Source of the DNA: an uncultured Flavobacterium sp.
GTDB lineage: Bacteria > Bacteroidota > Bacteroidia > Flavobacteriales > Flavobacteriaceae
Assembly (NCBI GenBank): GCA_947632215.1
Contig: CANROJ010000005.1
Coordinates: forward strand, 16,860-80,859
Length of the DNA: 64,000 nucleotides
Direction: 5' to 3'
This document shows, in pieces, positions 49,964 to 60,531 of this stretch. The notes under the pieces were generated by a model. It ran no database searches, was not told the DNA's origin, and was given only the letters and a program-made list of their open reading frames with translations. The stretch's first letter is position 1, and the number at the start of each line of letters is the position of its first letter. The position numbers and the translations under genes were made by a program.

Positions 49964-52729
49964 TTATTTTGTTGTTGAAATTGGAGCAAACTTAGTTAAG
50001 TTAATTCCTTGTACAGCAGCTTTATACTCCTCTACAGTTGGTATTCTTCCCAAGATAGCAGAAAGAACTACAACTGGAGTAGAAGCCAATAAAGACTCTC
50101 CTTTTTTGCGCTCTGAATCTTCCACTACACGTCCTTGGAACAAACGAGTTGAAGTAGCCATTACCGTATCTCCTTTAGCAGCCTTTTCTTGGTTACCCAT
50201 ACAAAGGTTACAACCAGGACGCTCTAAATACATAACATTATCATATTCTGTACGCGTAGCTGTCTTAGGTAAAAGATCGCTGAATTCAAAACCAGAATAT
50301 TTCTGTAAGAACTCCCAATCTCCTTCTGCTTTTAACTCATCAATAATGTTATAAGTAGGAGCAGAAACAACTAAAGGTGCTTTAAAAGTAACCGTACCTG
50401 TTTGTTCCTCTAGGTTTTTAAGCATTTGAGAAACGATTTTTAAATCGTCTTTATGCACCATACAAGAACCAACAAATCCTAAGTCTACTTTTTTATCCCC
50501 ACCATAGAAAGAAAGCTCTCTAATAGTATCGTGTGTATAACGCTTAGAAACATCGTCATTATTTACATCTGGATCGGCAATCATTGGTTCATCAATGATA
50601 TCTAAATCAATAACAACCTCAGCAAAATACTTAGCGTTATCATCTGGAGTTAAAGCAGGTTTATCACCTGATTTAATTTCCTCGATACGCTTATTAGCTT
50701 TATTGATTAAACCTTGTAATACTTTATTCTCATTATCCATACCTTTTTCAATCATGATTTGGATACGTCTTTTAGCAATTTCTAAAGACTCAATTAAAGT
50801 ATCATCCTGAGAAATACAGATAGAAGCTTTAGCTTTCATCTCTGCAGTCCAGTCAGTAAAAGTAAATGCTTGATCGGCTAATAAAGTACCTATGTGTACT
50901 TCGATAATTCTTCCTTGGAATACGTTATCTCCACCAAACTGTTGTAGCATTTGAGATTGAGTAGCATGAACAACATCACGGAAATCCATATGTGGTTTCA
51001 TAGTTCCTTTGAAAGTAACCTTTACAGACTCTGGAATTGGCATAGAAGCTTCTCCTGTAGCTAATGCAAGAGCTACCGTACCTGAATCGGCACCAAAGGC
51101 AACACCCTTACTCATTCTTGTATGAGAGTCACCACCGATAATAATAGCCCAATCATCGATAGTAATATCATTTAATACTTTGTGAATAACGTCGGTCATT
51201 GAATGATATTCTCCCTTAGGGTCACGTGCAGTGATTAATCCGAAATCATTCATAAACTTCATCAACTTAGGAATATTAGCTTGCGCTTTCTTATCCCAAA
51301 CCGAAGCAGTGTGACATCCTGATTGGTATGCTCCATCAACAATTGGAGAAATAACTGTAGCAGCCATTGCCTCTAATTCTTGAGCTGTCATTAATCCTGT
51401 AGTATCTTGAGATCCTACAATATTAACCTCTACGCGAACATCCGATCCAGCATGTAATACCTTACCTGGAGCTACTCCTACAGCGTTTTTGTTAAAAATT
51501 TTCTCCACTGCAGTAAGTCCTTGCCCCTCAATTGAGATTTCCTTAGATGGAGCAAATACCACAGGAGCAGTTTCATTTAATAACTTAGCTGCAAAAGTTT
51601 GGATTTTCTTACCAAAAACAATAGCGTATGATCCACCTGCTCTGATAAATTCCATTTTTTGAGGAGTAAGAGCCTTTGAGATATCAATTAACTCTTTATC
51701 CCCTTGATATAATTTCTTTGTTTGTGTATTAATAGTAAGTACAGTACCTGTCTCTACAGAGTAAACTTGCTCTAAAACTGGTTCTGATTTTTCATTCAAA
51801 ACAACCTCGCCATTAGCATCTGTTTTCTTTACCCAGTTCTTAAGGTCTAATCCAATACCACCAGTTACATCAACTGTAGTTAAGAAAATAGGTGAAATAC
51901 CATTGGTACCTGCAACAATTGGAGCAATGTTTACAAACGGCACATAAGGACTAGCTTGTTTACCTGTCCAAAGAGCTACGTTATTTACCCCTGACATTCT
52001 AGAGGATCCAACTCCCATAGTTCCTTTTTCAGCAACTAACATCACACTTGCATCTGGATGTAATTCCTGTAGAGCTTTAATTTGTTTTTGAGCCTCTGGA
52101 GTTATCATACACTGTCCGTGTAATTCGCGGTCAGAACGAGAGTGAGCTTGATTACCTGGAGATAATAAATCGGTAGAAATATCTCCTTCACCTGCTACAA
52201 AAGTAACTACTTTAATTTCTTTAGCTATTTGTGGTAATTCTGTAAAGAACTCCGCCTTAGCATAACTCTCAATAATATCTTTAGCTACAAGATTACCTTT
52301 TAAGAAAGCTTCTTTTAAACGGTCTGTATCTGCGTCATATAAGAAAACTTGAGTTTTAAGTACTTTAGCAGCTTTTTGTGCAATTTGCTCGTCATTTCCT
52401 AAAGCTAAGTCTAAAAGAACAGCAATAGAAGGTCCCCCTTTCATATGAGACAATAATTCAAAAGCAAAATCTACACTAATTTCCTTTACAGATTCAGTAC
52501 CTAAGATAATTTGCTTTAAAAATTCTGCTTTAACACCAGCTGCACTAGTAGTACCAGGCAATACATTATAAATAAATAATTGTAAAGACCCTTGGCGCCC
52601 TGGATTATTTAGATCTTTAATTTGATCGATAATTTCGTTTAATAATTCTGCATCATCAATTGGTTTTGGGTGAAGACCAACGAGTTTTCTTTCTTCAATT
52701 TCGTTAACGTAATCCTTGTAAAGGCTCAT
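49964..52729 (-). CDS. acnB: aconitate hydratase B
   Basis: MSLYKDYVNEIEERK start; GDSHTRMSKGVAFGADSGTVALALATGEASMPIPESV, ERPGCNLCMGNQ. Confidence 0.96.
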   Translation of the reverse strand: MSLYKDYVNEIEERKLVGLHPKPIDDAELLNEIIDQIKDLNNPGRQGSLQLFIYNVLPGTTSAAGVKAEFLKQIILGTESVKEISVDFAFELLSHMKGGPSIAVLLDLALGNDEQIAQKAAKVLKTQVFLYDADTDRLKEAFLKGNLVAKDIIESYAKAEFFTELPQIAKEIKVVTFVAGEGDISTDLLSPGNQAHSRSDRELHGQCMITPEAQKQIKALQELHPDASVMLVAEKGTMGVGSSRMSGVNNVALWTGKQASPYVPFVNIAPIVAGTNGISPIFLTTVDVTGGIGLDLKNWVKKTDANGEVVLNEKSEPVLEQVYSVETGTVLTINTQTKKLYQGDKELIDISKALTPQKMEFIRAGGSYAIVFGKKIQTFAAKLLNETAPVVFAPSKEISIEGQGLTAVEKIFNKNAVGVAPGKVLHAGSDVRVEVNIVGSQDTTGLMTAQELEAMAATVISPIVDGAYQSGCHTASVWDKKAQANIPKLMKFMNDFGLITARDPKGEYHSMTDVIHKVLNDITIDDWAIIIGGDSHTRMSKGVAFGADSGTVALALATGEASMPIPESVKVTFKGTMKPHMDFRDVVHATQSQMLQQFGGDNVFQGRIIEVHIGTLLADQAFTFTDWTAEMKAKASICISQDDTLIESLEIAKRRIQIMIEKGMDNENKVLQGLINKANKRIEEIKSGDKPALTPDDNAKYFAEVVIDLDIIDEPMIADPDVNNDDVSKRYTHDTIRELSFYGGDKKVDLGFVGSCMVHKDDLKIVSQMLKNLEEQTGTVTFKAPLVVSAPTYNIIDELKAEGDWEFLQKYSGFEFSDLLPKTATRTEYDNVMYLERPGCNLCMGNQEKAAKGDTVMATSTRLFQGRVVEDSERKKGESLLASTPVVVLSAILGRIPTVEEYKAAVQGINLTKFAPISTTK

Positions 52730-53123
52730 ATTTATTTTCTTTAGATTATTATAAGTTGGTGTAGAGAAGTTTTGCCTTATATACAACCAACTTTCTTAAA
52801 ATTTCATTGTTTAGTTTTGCAAAATTCACAAGTCTTTATTGAGTATGGACTCTTAGGTAAAACTATATCTGTTAAAGTAGATAAGTACTAAAAACATTTC
52901 AATAAAGCAATACATTTGCTTTTTGCACTGCAAATTTACGCAAACTAATTTATATTCAAAAGTTTTTAATCATTCCTATAAAACAGAGAATTATTATTTA
53001 TAAAGATTCTATTATGATGATAAAAATCCAATGTGTTAAAACAAATCCCTACATTATTGCTGATTCTTTTTAAAATTTAATGTTTACAATAGCAAATTAG
53101 AATTTTTGAAGTTGTTTTAATAA

Positions 53124-53164
53124 AAAAATGACATTTCAGCTAATTACTAAAATGTCATTTTTGT
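53124..53164 (-). terminator. terminator of isomerase operon
   Basis: AAAAATGACATTT…AAATGTCATTTTT. Confidence 0.75.
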
Positions 53165-53184
53165 TTATTCGAATTATAATATTC

Positions 53185-54552
53185 TTATTTTTTCATCCAA
53201 TTATTACGGAATTCACAGTCTCTAAATTCCCCTTGAATGTTGATATGCACATCCTTTAAGGTCTTAGCAATCCATTTTTGTACTTCTTCGGCTTGTTTTT
53301 TGTTTAAAGCCATGGTGCGAACCTTTGTATAATCGTTTGCAAAATCAACTTTATGCTCGTCAAATTTTTTGTTAACCATTACAATACGGTAGGCCTTTTC
53401 GTTCTTTCTAGGATCAAAAGTCATTGCAACAGGTGAAACCTGACCTTGCTCCAAAGGTGCTACTAATTGGTATAGCTCACGATCGTCCATGGTATTTAAC
53501 TCAAAACGAGTTTCCATAGTCATAGGGTCTTTCATAATCCCTCCATTTAAACGAGTATCTATATCATCAGAAGAAGCCGCTGCGGCTTGCTCGAAAGTGA
53601 TTTCTTTATTTACGATCTTCTCGCGAATACCAGAGAGTTTTTGCTTAGCCTCTTCTAAAGCTTGAGGGGTAGCCACTGGCATAAGTAAAATATGACGCAA
53701 ATCTAAGTGTTGACCTCTGATTTTCTCCAAGTATATCATATGGAATCCAAACTCGGTTTCAAAAGGCTCAGAAACTTCACCTTCGGCCATACTAAAGGCA
53801 ACTTCTTTAAATTCTTTAGCAAATGGATCTTTTTTAGTTATAGAGTAAAAACCTCCATTGGTAGCAGATCCTGGATCCTCACTAAAAAGAACAGCCTTAG
53901 TAAAGAAACTAGCCCCATTGTTTACCACATCATCTCTCATGTCATTTAAACGATCGATAACTTTTTGCTTTTGTTCTTTTGAAATCTCTGGTTTGATAAC
54001 AATCTGAGCAACCTCAACCTCATCTCCTACCATTGGAACTTTATCCTGTGGAATACTAACAAAGAACTGACGTACTTCCTCTGGGGTAATAGTCACTTTA
54101 TTTACAACATGCTGTTGCATGTTCTCGGTTAATTTATTTTGCTTTACAATATCAAAGAAGTAAGAACGGAATTCCTCTTCGGTATCTTTATTATAAAAAG
54201 ATAAAATTCTCTCCATAGAACCTACACTTTCGATCATGCGGTTAATCTGGTCGCTCATAAAAGAATTTACCTCGCTATCTGGTACATCTAAACTATCTTG
54301 TACTGCTTGGTGAGCGAAAAGCTTATCTTCTAAAAGACGCTCAAAAATTTCACAACGAGAAAGGTAATCCACCGGAGCGTTCTGTGCTTTTAATTCGATG
54401 ATGGTTTTATCAATTTCCGAATCTAAAATAACATACTTTCCAACTACTCCTACTACTCCATCGATTTTACGCTTTGTTTGAGCGTAAGAAAAACCTATAA
54501 AAGACAAGGCCATTGCACAAATAAACCAGGTCTTTACTTTAAAAAACTTCAT
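53185..54552 (-). CDS. SurA-like periplasmic peptidylprolyl isomerase
   Basis: DGVVGVVGKYVILDSEID, SurA-type parvulin repeats DLRHILLMP, GFYSITKKDPFAKEFKEVAFSMAEGEVSEPFETEFGFHMIYLEK. Confidence 0.9.
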   Translation of the reverse strand: MKFFKVKTWFICAMALSFIGFSYAQTKRKIDGVVGVVGKYVILDSEIDKTIIELKAQNAPVDYLSRCEIFERLLEDKLFAHQAVQDSLDVPDSEVNSFMSDQINRMIESVGSMERILSFYNKDTEEEFRSYFFDIVKQNKLTENMQQHVVNKVTITPEEVRQFFVSIPQDKVPMVGDEVEVAQIVIKPEISKEQKQKVIDRLNDMRDDVVNNGASFFTKAVLFSEDPGSATNGGFYSITKKDPFAKEFKEVAFSMAEGEVSEPFETEFGFHMIYLEKIRGQHLDLRHILLMPVATPQALEEAKQKLSGIREKIVNKEITFEQAAAASSDDIDTRLNGGIMKDPMTMETRFELNTMDDRELYQLVAPLEQGQVSPVAMTFDPRKNEKAYRIVMVNKKFDEHKVDFANDYTKVRTMALNKKQAEEVQKWIAKTLKDVHINIQGEFRDCEFRNNWMKK

Positions 54553-55411
54553 ACTTATTATTGTTTTTTGCATCATTTAAAATATCTTCTTGTATTTGAC
54601 TTAAAAGGGTCACTTTACGCTGATTTAGTACCAAAAGGCGTAAAGAGGTCTTTATATATTCATAAGGGATTTTCTCTCCTTTATTTTTTATATCTTTTAC
54701 TCTTACAAAGTAAGTGCTATTTTGCTCTGGGTCTTCTACCTGGAAAACAGCATTCTTACTCAAATAGGTATTGCTATTGCTTGAATTTAAAAACGGCAGT
54801 TTTTGATATAAATAATTAATATCTACCCAAACCGAATCATTAAGACCATGAGCTTTCATTTGCAGGGTCATATCAGACAAAGAAACTCTATCGTTTTGAT
54901 TAGAACTATTAAACTTTTTCTTTATTTCAGTGAACTTAGCATTATCATTAAGCACGTTTACATAACTAAGCTTTAAAAGCATATCATCCACTACCATGTT
55001 TTTCTCAAACTCCTGGTAGTATCTCTGTAGATCTTGTTCTGTGACAAGAGTGTCGATCTTACGCTGGACCATATTGCCCAAGTATGCTTTGATCTTTAAA
55101 TCCTTGGCAAAATTATCTACCAAAGTATTGATCTTATCCTGTTCTTGATAAGAAAGATTAAACTCAGCAGCATCAATTAACAATTCTTTGGTAGCCCACT
55201 TTTCAATAAAGTTATTTACCCTTGCCACACTATCTTTAGAGCCATGTAAACTTTGTCCAAATACATCTAAAGCATCTAAGGATAAATAACTATCATTTAC
55301 CCTGGCAATAGAATTATCTGCCCTGGCAACATCTTTGGCTTTATCACAGGATTGTAAAAAACCTATGCTCAATAAAAAAGCACCACATATGCCAAAAGTA
55401 ATCTTGTTCAT
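54539..55411 (-). CDS. lipoprotein, PPIase/SurA-like N-terminal domain (no clear catalytic domain)
   Basis: GFLQSCDKAKD lipobox; overlaps the start of the SurA-like gene. Confidence 0.65.
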   Translation of the reverse strand: MNKITFGICGAFLLSIGFLQSCDKAKDVARADNSIARVNDSYLSLDALDVFGQSLHGSKDSVARVNNFIEKWATKELLIDAAEFNLSYQEQDKINTLVDNFAKDLKIKAYLGNMVQRKIDTLVTEQDLQRYYQEFEKNMVVDDMLLKLSYVNVLNDNAKFTEIKKKFNSSNQNDRVSLSDMTLQMKAHGLNDSVWVDINYLYQKLPFLNSSNSNTYLSKNAVFQVEDPEQNSTYFVRVKDIKNKGEKIPYEYIKTSLRLLVLNQRKVTLLSQIQEDILNDAKNNNKYEVF

Positions 55412-55648
55412 CAGCTCGTTAGTTCTAGGTGAATAAATATAGTTTTTTTCTATTCAAGCACAAAAATAGACAAATCATCCTATTATGCCTATTAAAAGAT
55501 ATTGCTAATTTCAAAATAACACGATTCCCATTGGATAACCTAACATTTTAATATATTATTTTGTTTTTACCCTATGGATTTGATCCCGTAATTTATACTT
55601 AAAAATATCCTTACCAAATAAAAACTACCTATTTCAAGGAAATATAAG

Positions 55649-55656
55649 TACTTTTG
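55649..55656 (+). promoter_or_regulatory. putative -7 element of prfC
   Basis: TACTTTTG, 20 nt before ATG. Confidence 0.5.
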
Positions 55657-55675
55657 TATCCTAAAATTTTTAATA

Positions 55676-57268
55676 ATGAGTTTTTTAAAGGAAATTGATC
55701 GCAGAAGAACCTTTGGAGTTATTGCCCATCCCGATGCTGGTAAAACAACTTTAACAGAGAAGTTACTTCTTTTTGGTGGAGCTATTCAAGAGGCAGGTGC
55801 AGTGAAGAACAATAAAATAAAAAAAGGAGCTACTTCTGACTTTATGGAAATTGAACGCCAAAGAGGAATCTCGGTAGCAACCTCTGTCTTAGCCTTTAAT
55901 TATAGAGATAAAAAAATAAACATTTTAGATACACCAGGTCACAAAGACTTTGCTGAAGACACCTTTAGAACCTTAACGGCTGTAGATAGTGTGATTGTAG
56001 TAATTGATGTGGCTAAAGGGGTTGAGGAACAAACCGAGAAACTAGTAGAGGTTTGTCGCATGAGAAACATCCCTATGATTGTCTTTATCAATAAATTAGA
56101 TAGAGAAGGAAGAGATGCCTTTGATCTAATGGATGAAGTAGAGCAAAAACTTCAATTAACAGTAACTCCACTTAGTTTCCCTATTGGAATGGGCGTAGAC
56201 TTTAAAGGTATCTATAATATATGGGAGAAAAACATAAATCTTTTCAACGACGATAGTCGTAAGAATATCACTGATGTTATTTCGATTAAAGATATTAATT
56301 CTAAAGAATTAAATAATATCGTTGGAGATAAAGCTGCTAAAAACCTGCAAGATGATTTAGAAATTGTAGAAGGTATATATCCTGAGTTCGATACTAAATT
56401 ATACCAAGAAGGAAAATTACAACCTGTATTTTTCGGTTCTGCATTAAACAATTTTGGAGTTAGAGAATTACTAGATTGCTTTATTGACATAGCTCCTAGT
56501 CCAACTCCTAAAGAATCTAGTACAAGACTTGTAGATCCAAAAGAACAGACTTTTTCAGGATTTGTATTTAAGATCCACGCTAATATGGACCCTAAACACA
56601 GAGACCGTTTAGCCTTTGTAAAGATTGTATCTGGTACATTTGAAAGAAACAAGCCTTATCTACATGTAAGACAAGGTAAAAAATTAAAGTTCTCCTCTCC
56701 CAATGCATTCTTTGCAGAGAAAAAAGAGATCATTGATATTTCATATGCTGGAGACATTGTAGGATTACACGACACAGGTAACTTTAAGATTGGAGATACT
56801 TTAAGTGAAGGAGAAATCATGAAGTTCAAGGGAATCCCTAACTTCTCGCCTGAGCACTTCCGTTACATTAACAACGCTGACCCGATGAAATCTAAACAAT
56901 TAGAAAAAGGTATCGATCAGTTAATGGATGAAGGAGTAGCACAGCTATTTACCTTAGAGATGAATGGTAGAAAAGTAATTGGTACCGTTGGTGCCTTACA
57001 ATACGAGGTAATCCAATACCGTTTAGAACACGAGTATGGTGCTAAGTGTATCTATGAGAACTTCCCTGCTTATAAAGCATGTTGGGTAAGCCCAGATGAC
57101 CCTAAGAATGAAGAATTTAAGGAGTTCAAACGAATCAAGCAAAAATTCTTAGCTCTAGATAAAGCTGGACAATTGGTATTCTTAGCAGATAGTGAATTCT
57201 CTATCCAAATGACACAAAGTAAATTCCCGAGTGTGAAACTGCGTTTTACTTCTGAGAAAATAGAATAA
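55676..57268 (+). CDS. prfC: peptide chain release factor 3
   Basis: RRRTFGVIAHPDAGKTTLTEKLLLFGGAIQEAG, ERQRGISVATSV, NILDTPGHKDFAEDT. Confidence 0.96.
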   Translation: MSFLKEIDRRRTFGVIAHPDAGKTTLTEKLLLFGGAIQEAGAVKNNKIKKGATSDFMEIERQRGISVATSVLAFNYRDKKINILDTPGHKDFAEDTFRTLTAVDSVIVVIDVAKGVEEQTEKLVEVCRMRNIPMIVFINKLDREGRDAFDLMDEVEQKLQLTVTPLSFPIGMGVDFKGIYNIWEKNINLFNDDSRKNITDVISIKDINSKELNNIVGDKAAKNLQDDLEIVEGIYPEFDTKLYQEGKLQPVFFGSALNNFGVRELLDCFIDIAPSPTPKESSTRLVDPKEQTFSGFVFKIHANMDPKHRDRLAFVKIVSGTFERNKPYLHVRQGKKLKFSSPNAFFAEKKEIIDISYAGDIVGLHDTGNFKIGDTLSEGEIMKFKGIPNFSPEHFRYINNADPMKSKQLEKGIDQLMDEGVAQLFTLEMNGRKVIGTVGALQYEVIQYRLEHEYGAKCIYENFPAYKACWVSPDDPKNEEFKEFKRIKQKFLALDKAGQLVFLADSEFSIQMTQSKFPSVKLRFTSEKIE

Positions 57269-57323
57269 AACACTTTGCTTTACTTTTATCTATTTCAAAA
57301 AGTACTTCAAAGCTCAAAAAAAT

Positions 57324-57367
57324 AAAACAGGCTATCTTAATTTAAAAATAAGATAGCCTGTTTTTTT
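57324..57367. terminator. bidirectional terminator between convergent genes
   Basis: AAACAGGCTATCTTA…TAAGATAGCCTGTTTTTTT. Confidence 0.85.
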
Positions 57368-57421
57368 ATTATTTTAAATCCCAACTTGTTATTGGACCTT
57401 TAGAAAAAAACTCCAAGAAAA

Positions 57422-58138
57422 TTAATCCAAGAAATTCACTTCCCCGGTATTCATATCGTAAACTGCTCCAACAATTTTAATTTCTTGATTGTCCTGCATT
57501 TCTTTGAGAATCGGACTATGCTCTCGAATTTGCTCGATAGAATTAAAAACATTGTATTTGCAAACTGCATCAACAAATTCAGGGTTATTGGCCGTAGGGT
57601 CTCCCTTAAAATTTTGCTTTGCAAGGATAATTGCTGGATCAATTTTTTCCAACATAGTTGTAATATTTCCCATTTTAACTCCCTGGATACTCGACTTTAT
57701 AGCCCCACAATATTGGTGACCTAAAACTACTACTACTTTTGATCCAGAAACTTTACAAGCATATTCTAAACTCCCTAGAATATCGTGATTGACAATATTT
57801 CCTGCCACTCGAGCCACGAAAATCTCACCAATTGCCTTATGGAAGACGTCCTCTACCGGCACGCGAGAATCTAAACACGAAAGCACCACTGCTTCGGGAT
57901 ATTGTCCAAGGGAGGCTTCACGAACTAATTTTGTTGAATTTCGTACGGTTAATTTGTCTTCAGCAAAATCTTTATTACCTGCCTTTAAATCTAAAATAAC
58001 CTCATCCGGAGTTAGTTTTTGCTGCTCTTCTTTGGTTAAAACGTGAGTTGAAATAATCTCATTATCATTAACAAAACTGCTCTTACAAGCTGATAAGGCA
58101 AGAAAAGCAACAACAAAAGGTAAAATAAATTTTTTCAT
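57422..58138 (-). CDS. beta-class carbonic anhydrase with lipoprotein signal
   Basis: LALSACKSS lipobox; VLSCLDSRVPVEDVF, VVVLGHQYCGAI. Confidence 0.92.
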   Translation of the reverse strand: MKKFILPFVVAFLALSACKSSFVNDNEIISTHVLTKEEQQKLTPDEVILDLKAGNKDFAEDKLTVRNSTKLVREASLGQYPEAVVLSCLDSRVPVEDVFHKAIGEIFVARVAGNIVNHDILGSLEYACKVSGSKVVVVLGHQYCGAIKSSIQGVKMGNITTMLEKIDPAIILAKQNFKGDPTANNPEFVDAVCKYNVFNSIEQIREHSPILKEMQDNQEIKIVGAVYDMNTGEVNFLD

Positions 58139-58395
58139 AATTTACAAAATATAGATTTTTTTAAATCATATTAAACTTATCAAAGATAAATTCATTAGCG
58201 CAAGTTTACTTATTTGCCTAGTACTTTGCAGTACAAGACAAAGAATCTAAGAGCTCTTTTTTTCAAAACTAGCAATCTTTGCTTAAATTTAATATAAAAC
58301 CAGCAGATATACAAGTGAATCTCTCTAGGGGTGATGGTCTTTATATTAAATGTTTTTTCAACACCAATTCGCGGGTAAATAAAAGTTTAAGCCCA

Positions 58396-58425
58396 CAAAA
58401 AAAGGGTTCAGCTAGCTGAACCCTA
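58396..58425 (-). terminator. terminator
   Basis: AGGGTTCAGCTAGCTGAACCCT perfect palindrome followed on minus strand by TTTTTTT. Confidence 0.8.
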
Positions 58426-58498
58426 AATCATGTTCTAAAAAGTAAATACTTTTTGAAAATATGTCTATGTTTTAATTATATGATCTCAATAAAAAGAA

Positions 58499-59014
58499 TT
58501 AAATTCTTTTCATTTGTTCTTTCATCATTTTCACTTGATCCTTTAGCATTCCTTGCTTATCTAACTTCACTGCTTCAGATAAAAGCTTAGTTGCTTCTAT
58601 TTTTCTGCGTTTAGTCATTGCTATACCTGCTAATTGTAATTTAGCCATTGCCAAGTCTTGATTCATATTAAGCCCTAACTCGATAGCTTTTTTCATGTAC
58701 TTCTCTGAAGCATTTAAATTAGTTTGAGCACTCATAATTCCAAGCAAATAGTTATAGTAACCATTTTGCTTACGCACTAAAGCAGTCTCAGGATTTTTAA
58801 TTCGCATTAACCAAACTTTAGCACCATCGAAATCTTGTTTTCTTAGCTTTAAGAAAGCCAATAATATAAATTCGTTTTTGTAATACAATAGTATTACAAG
58901 TGCTGTTAAAAATAAAAGGAAAATTCCATTTCCAATATTACTCTCTACAAATTGCCAAATTGCTAGAGCAAACAATACCGCAGCAATACCTAATTTAATA
59001 TATCTGTGAAACAT
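58499..59014 (-). CDS. membrane protein with TPR-like C-terminus
   Basis: Two N-terminal hydrophobic stretches; repeats NASEKYMKKAIELGLN…EATKLLSEAVKLD. Confidence 0.65.
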   Translation of the reverse strand: MFHRYIKLGIAAVLFALAIWQFVESNIGNGIFLLFLTALVILLYYKNEFILLAFLKLRKQDFDGAKVWLMRIKNPETALVRKQNGYYNYLLGIMSAQTNLNASEKYMKKAIELGLNMNQDLAMAKLQLAGIAMTKRRKIEATKLLSEAVKLDKQGMLKDQVKMMKEQMKRI

Positions 59015-59168
59015 CTATGTATTTTACTAATGTTATAAAAAAGCAAAGTTAAACAAAAAGCTGCATTTTAAAAACAAAATACGCCTTGATTTACTTTTGA
59101 CTTTTTGTGGGTTAATCTACCTTATCCTAGTGCTTATCAATACTTGGGGCTAAAGGTATAACAAAGGC

Positions 59169-59828
59169 TTATTTTAAATTTTTAATATATGGGGCTGAAA
59201 CATCTTTGAAACACTCCACTAAGAAATCTGCCGTAGAATAATCTTGGTCTTTAGAATTAGCGCTCTTATAGCCTACTACTTTTATTCCTGCAGCATTGGC
59301 CGCTTTAATTCCATTGGTAGAGTCTTCAATTACAATACAATTTTTATGCTCGTTAAATCTAGCAAGACTAGCAGCATGCACAAAAATAGCTGGATCTGGT
59401 TTACTACGCACAAAATCCTCTCCACTGACAATATGGCTAAAGTACTCAAACAAACCAAATCGTTTAAAAACTCTATTAATAGTACTCTTAGATGCAGACG
59501 AGGCCAAGATAAGCTCTAACTGGTGATTGTGTAAGTCTTTTATTAAGTCCTGTACACCAAGGATAAGTTCCAAGTCTTTCTTGGTGTCAAAAGCATCATT
59601 GAAAATAGCTCTTTTGCGAAGTACTAACTGATCAGTTGGTATATCAATTGGGAAAACTTCCTTGATCTTATCATAAGTATTCTTAGTTGATCCCCCTGTA
59701 AAAGAATTATACATTTTTGCGTCTATTGGAATTCCTAACTCTTCGAAGTGTTGGTGGTAAGCATAGTGATGAACAGGCTCTGTATCAACAATTACTCCGT
59801 CCATATCAAAAATAACCGTACGTATCAT
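59169..59828 (-). CDS. HAD-superfamily hydrolase, beta-phosphoglucomutase-like
   Basis: VIFDMDGVIVDTEPVHHYAY, ILASSASKSTI, KPDPAIF, VIEDSTNGIKAANAAG. Confidence 0.92.
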   Translation of the reverse strand: MIRTVIFDMDGVIVDTEPVHHYAYHQHFEELGIPIDAKMYNSFTGGSTKNTYDKIKEVFPIDIPTDQLVLRKRAIFNDAFDTKKDLELILGVQDLIKDLHNHQLELILASSASKSTINRVFKRFGLFEYFSHIVSGEDFVRSKPDPAIFVHAASLARFNEHKNCIVIEDSTNGIKAANAAGIKVVGYKSANSKDQDYSTADFLVECFKDVSAPYIKNLK

Positions 59829-59930
59829 TTTATTTCTTTTTCACAAAAGTAAGCATCCTATGGGTAATATCCATCTGATTTTCTATTTTTACACTTTTAG
59901 ACGTCAATAAACATTTATATACCTTACTCT

Positions 59931-60476
59931 TTGAGCGATAATTCCACCTCTTTACTAAAGCAACTGCAAGATCCCTTGACAAAGCACACTGCTTTTAATG
60001 AGCTAGTAGGACTTTATCAAAAAAGACTCTATTTACATATAAGGACAATTGTACTTAACCACCAAGATACCGACGATGTCTTACAAGAAACCTTCATTAA
60101 AATCTACCAAAACATAGATACCTTTAAAGGAAACAGTCAGCTCTACTCTTGGATGTATCGAATTGCAACCAACCAAAGTTTAGACTTTCTAAAAAAACAA
60201 GCCCAGCAAAAAAACATATCTGATCCAGAATTAAACCAGCAATTACTAGATCAATTACAACAGGATCAATATTTTGATTATAACAAGGCAAATATTCTAT
60301 TACAAAAGGCAGTAAGTAGTTTGCCAGAGAAACAACAATTAGTATTTAAAATGAAGTATTTTCAGGAAATGGATTACCAAAGTATTTCAGATATTTTACA
60401 AACCAGTGTGGGAGCCTTAAAAGCTTCTTATCACCATGCAGTAAAAAAAATAGAGTTTTTTTTAAAGGACCATTAA
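59931..60476 (+). CDS. ECF-type RNA polymerase sigma factor (TTG start)
   Basis: DTDDVLQETFIKIYQNIDTFKGNSQLYSWMYRIATNQSLDFL, region 4 MDYQSISDILQTSVGALKASYHHAVKKI. Confidence 0.93.
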   Translation: MSDNSTSLLKQLQDPLTKHTAFNELVGLYQKRLYLHIRTIVLNHQDTDDVLQETFIKIYQNIDTFKGNSQLYSWMYRIATNQSLDFLKKQAQQKNISDPELNQQLLDQLQQDQYFDYNKANILLQKAVSSLPEKQQLVFKMKYFQEMDYQSISDILQTSVGALKASYHHAVKKIEFFLKDH

Positions 60477-60531
60477 ACCTTTTTAATTAATTTAAGTCTA
60501 ACTCATTACAAAAGGTAATTATACACTAACT

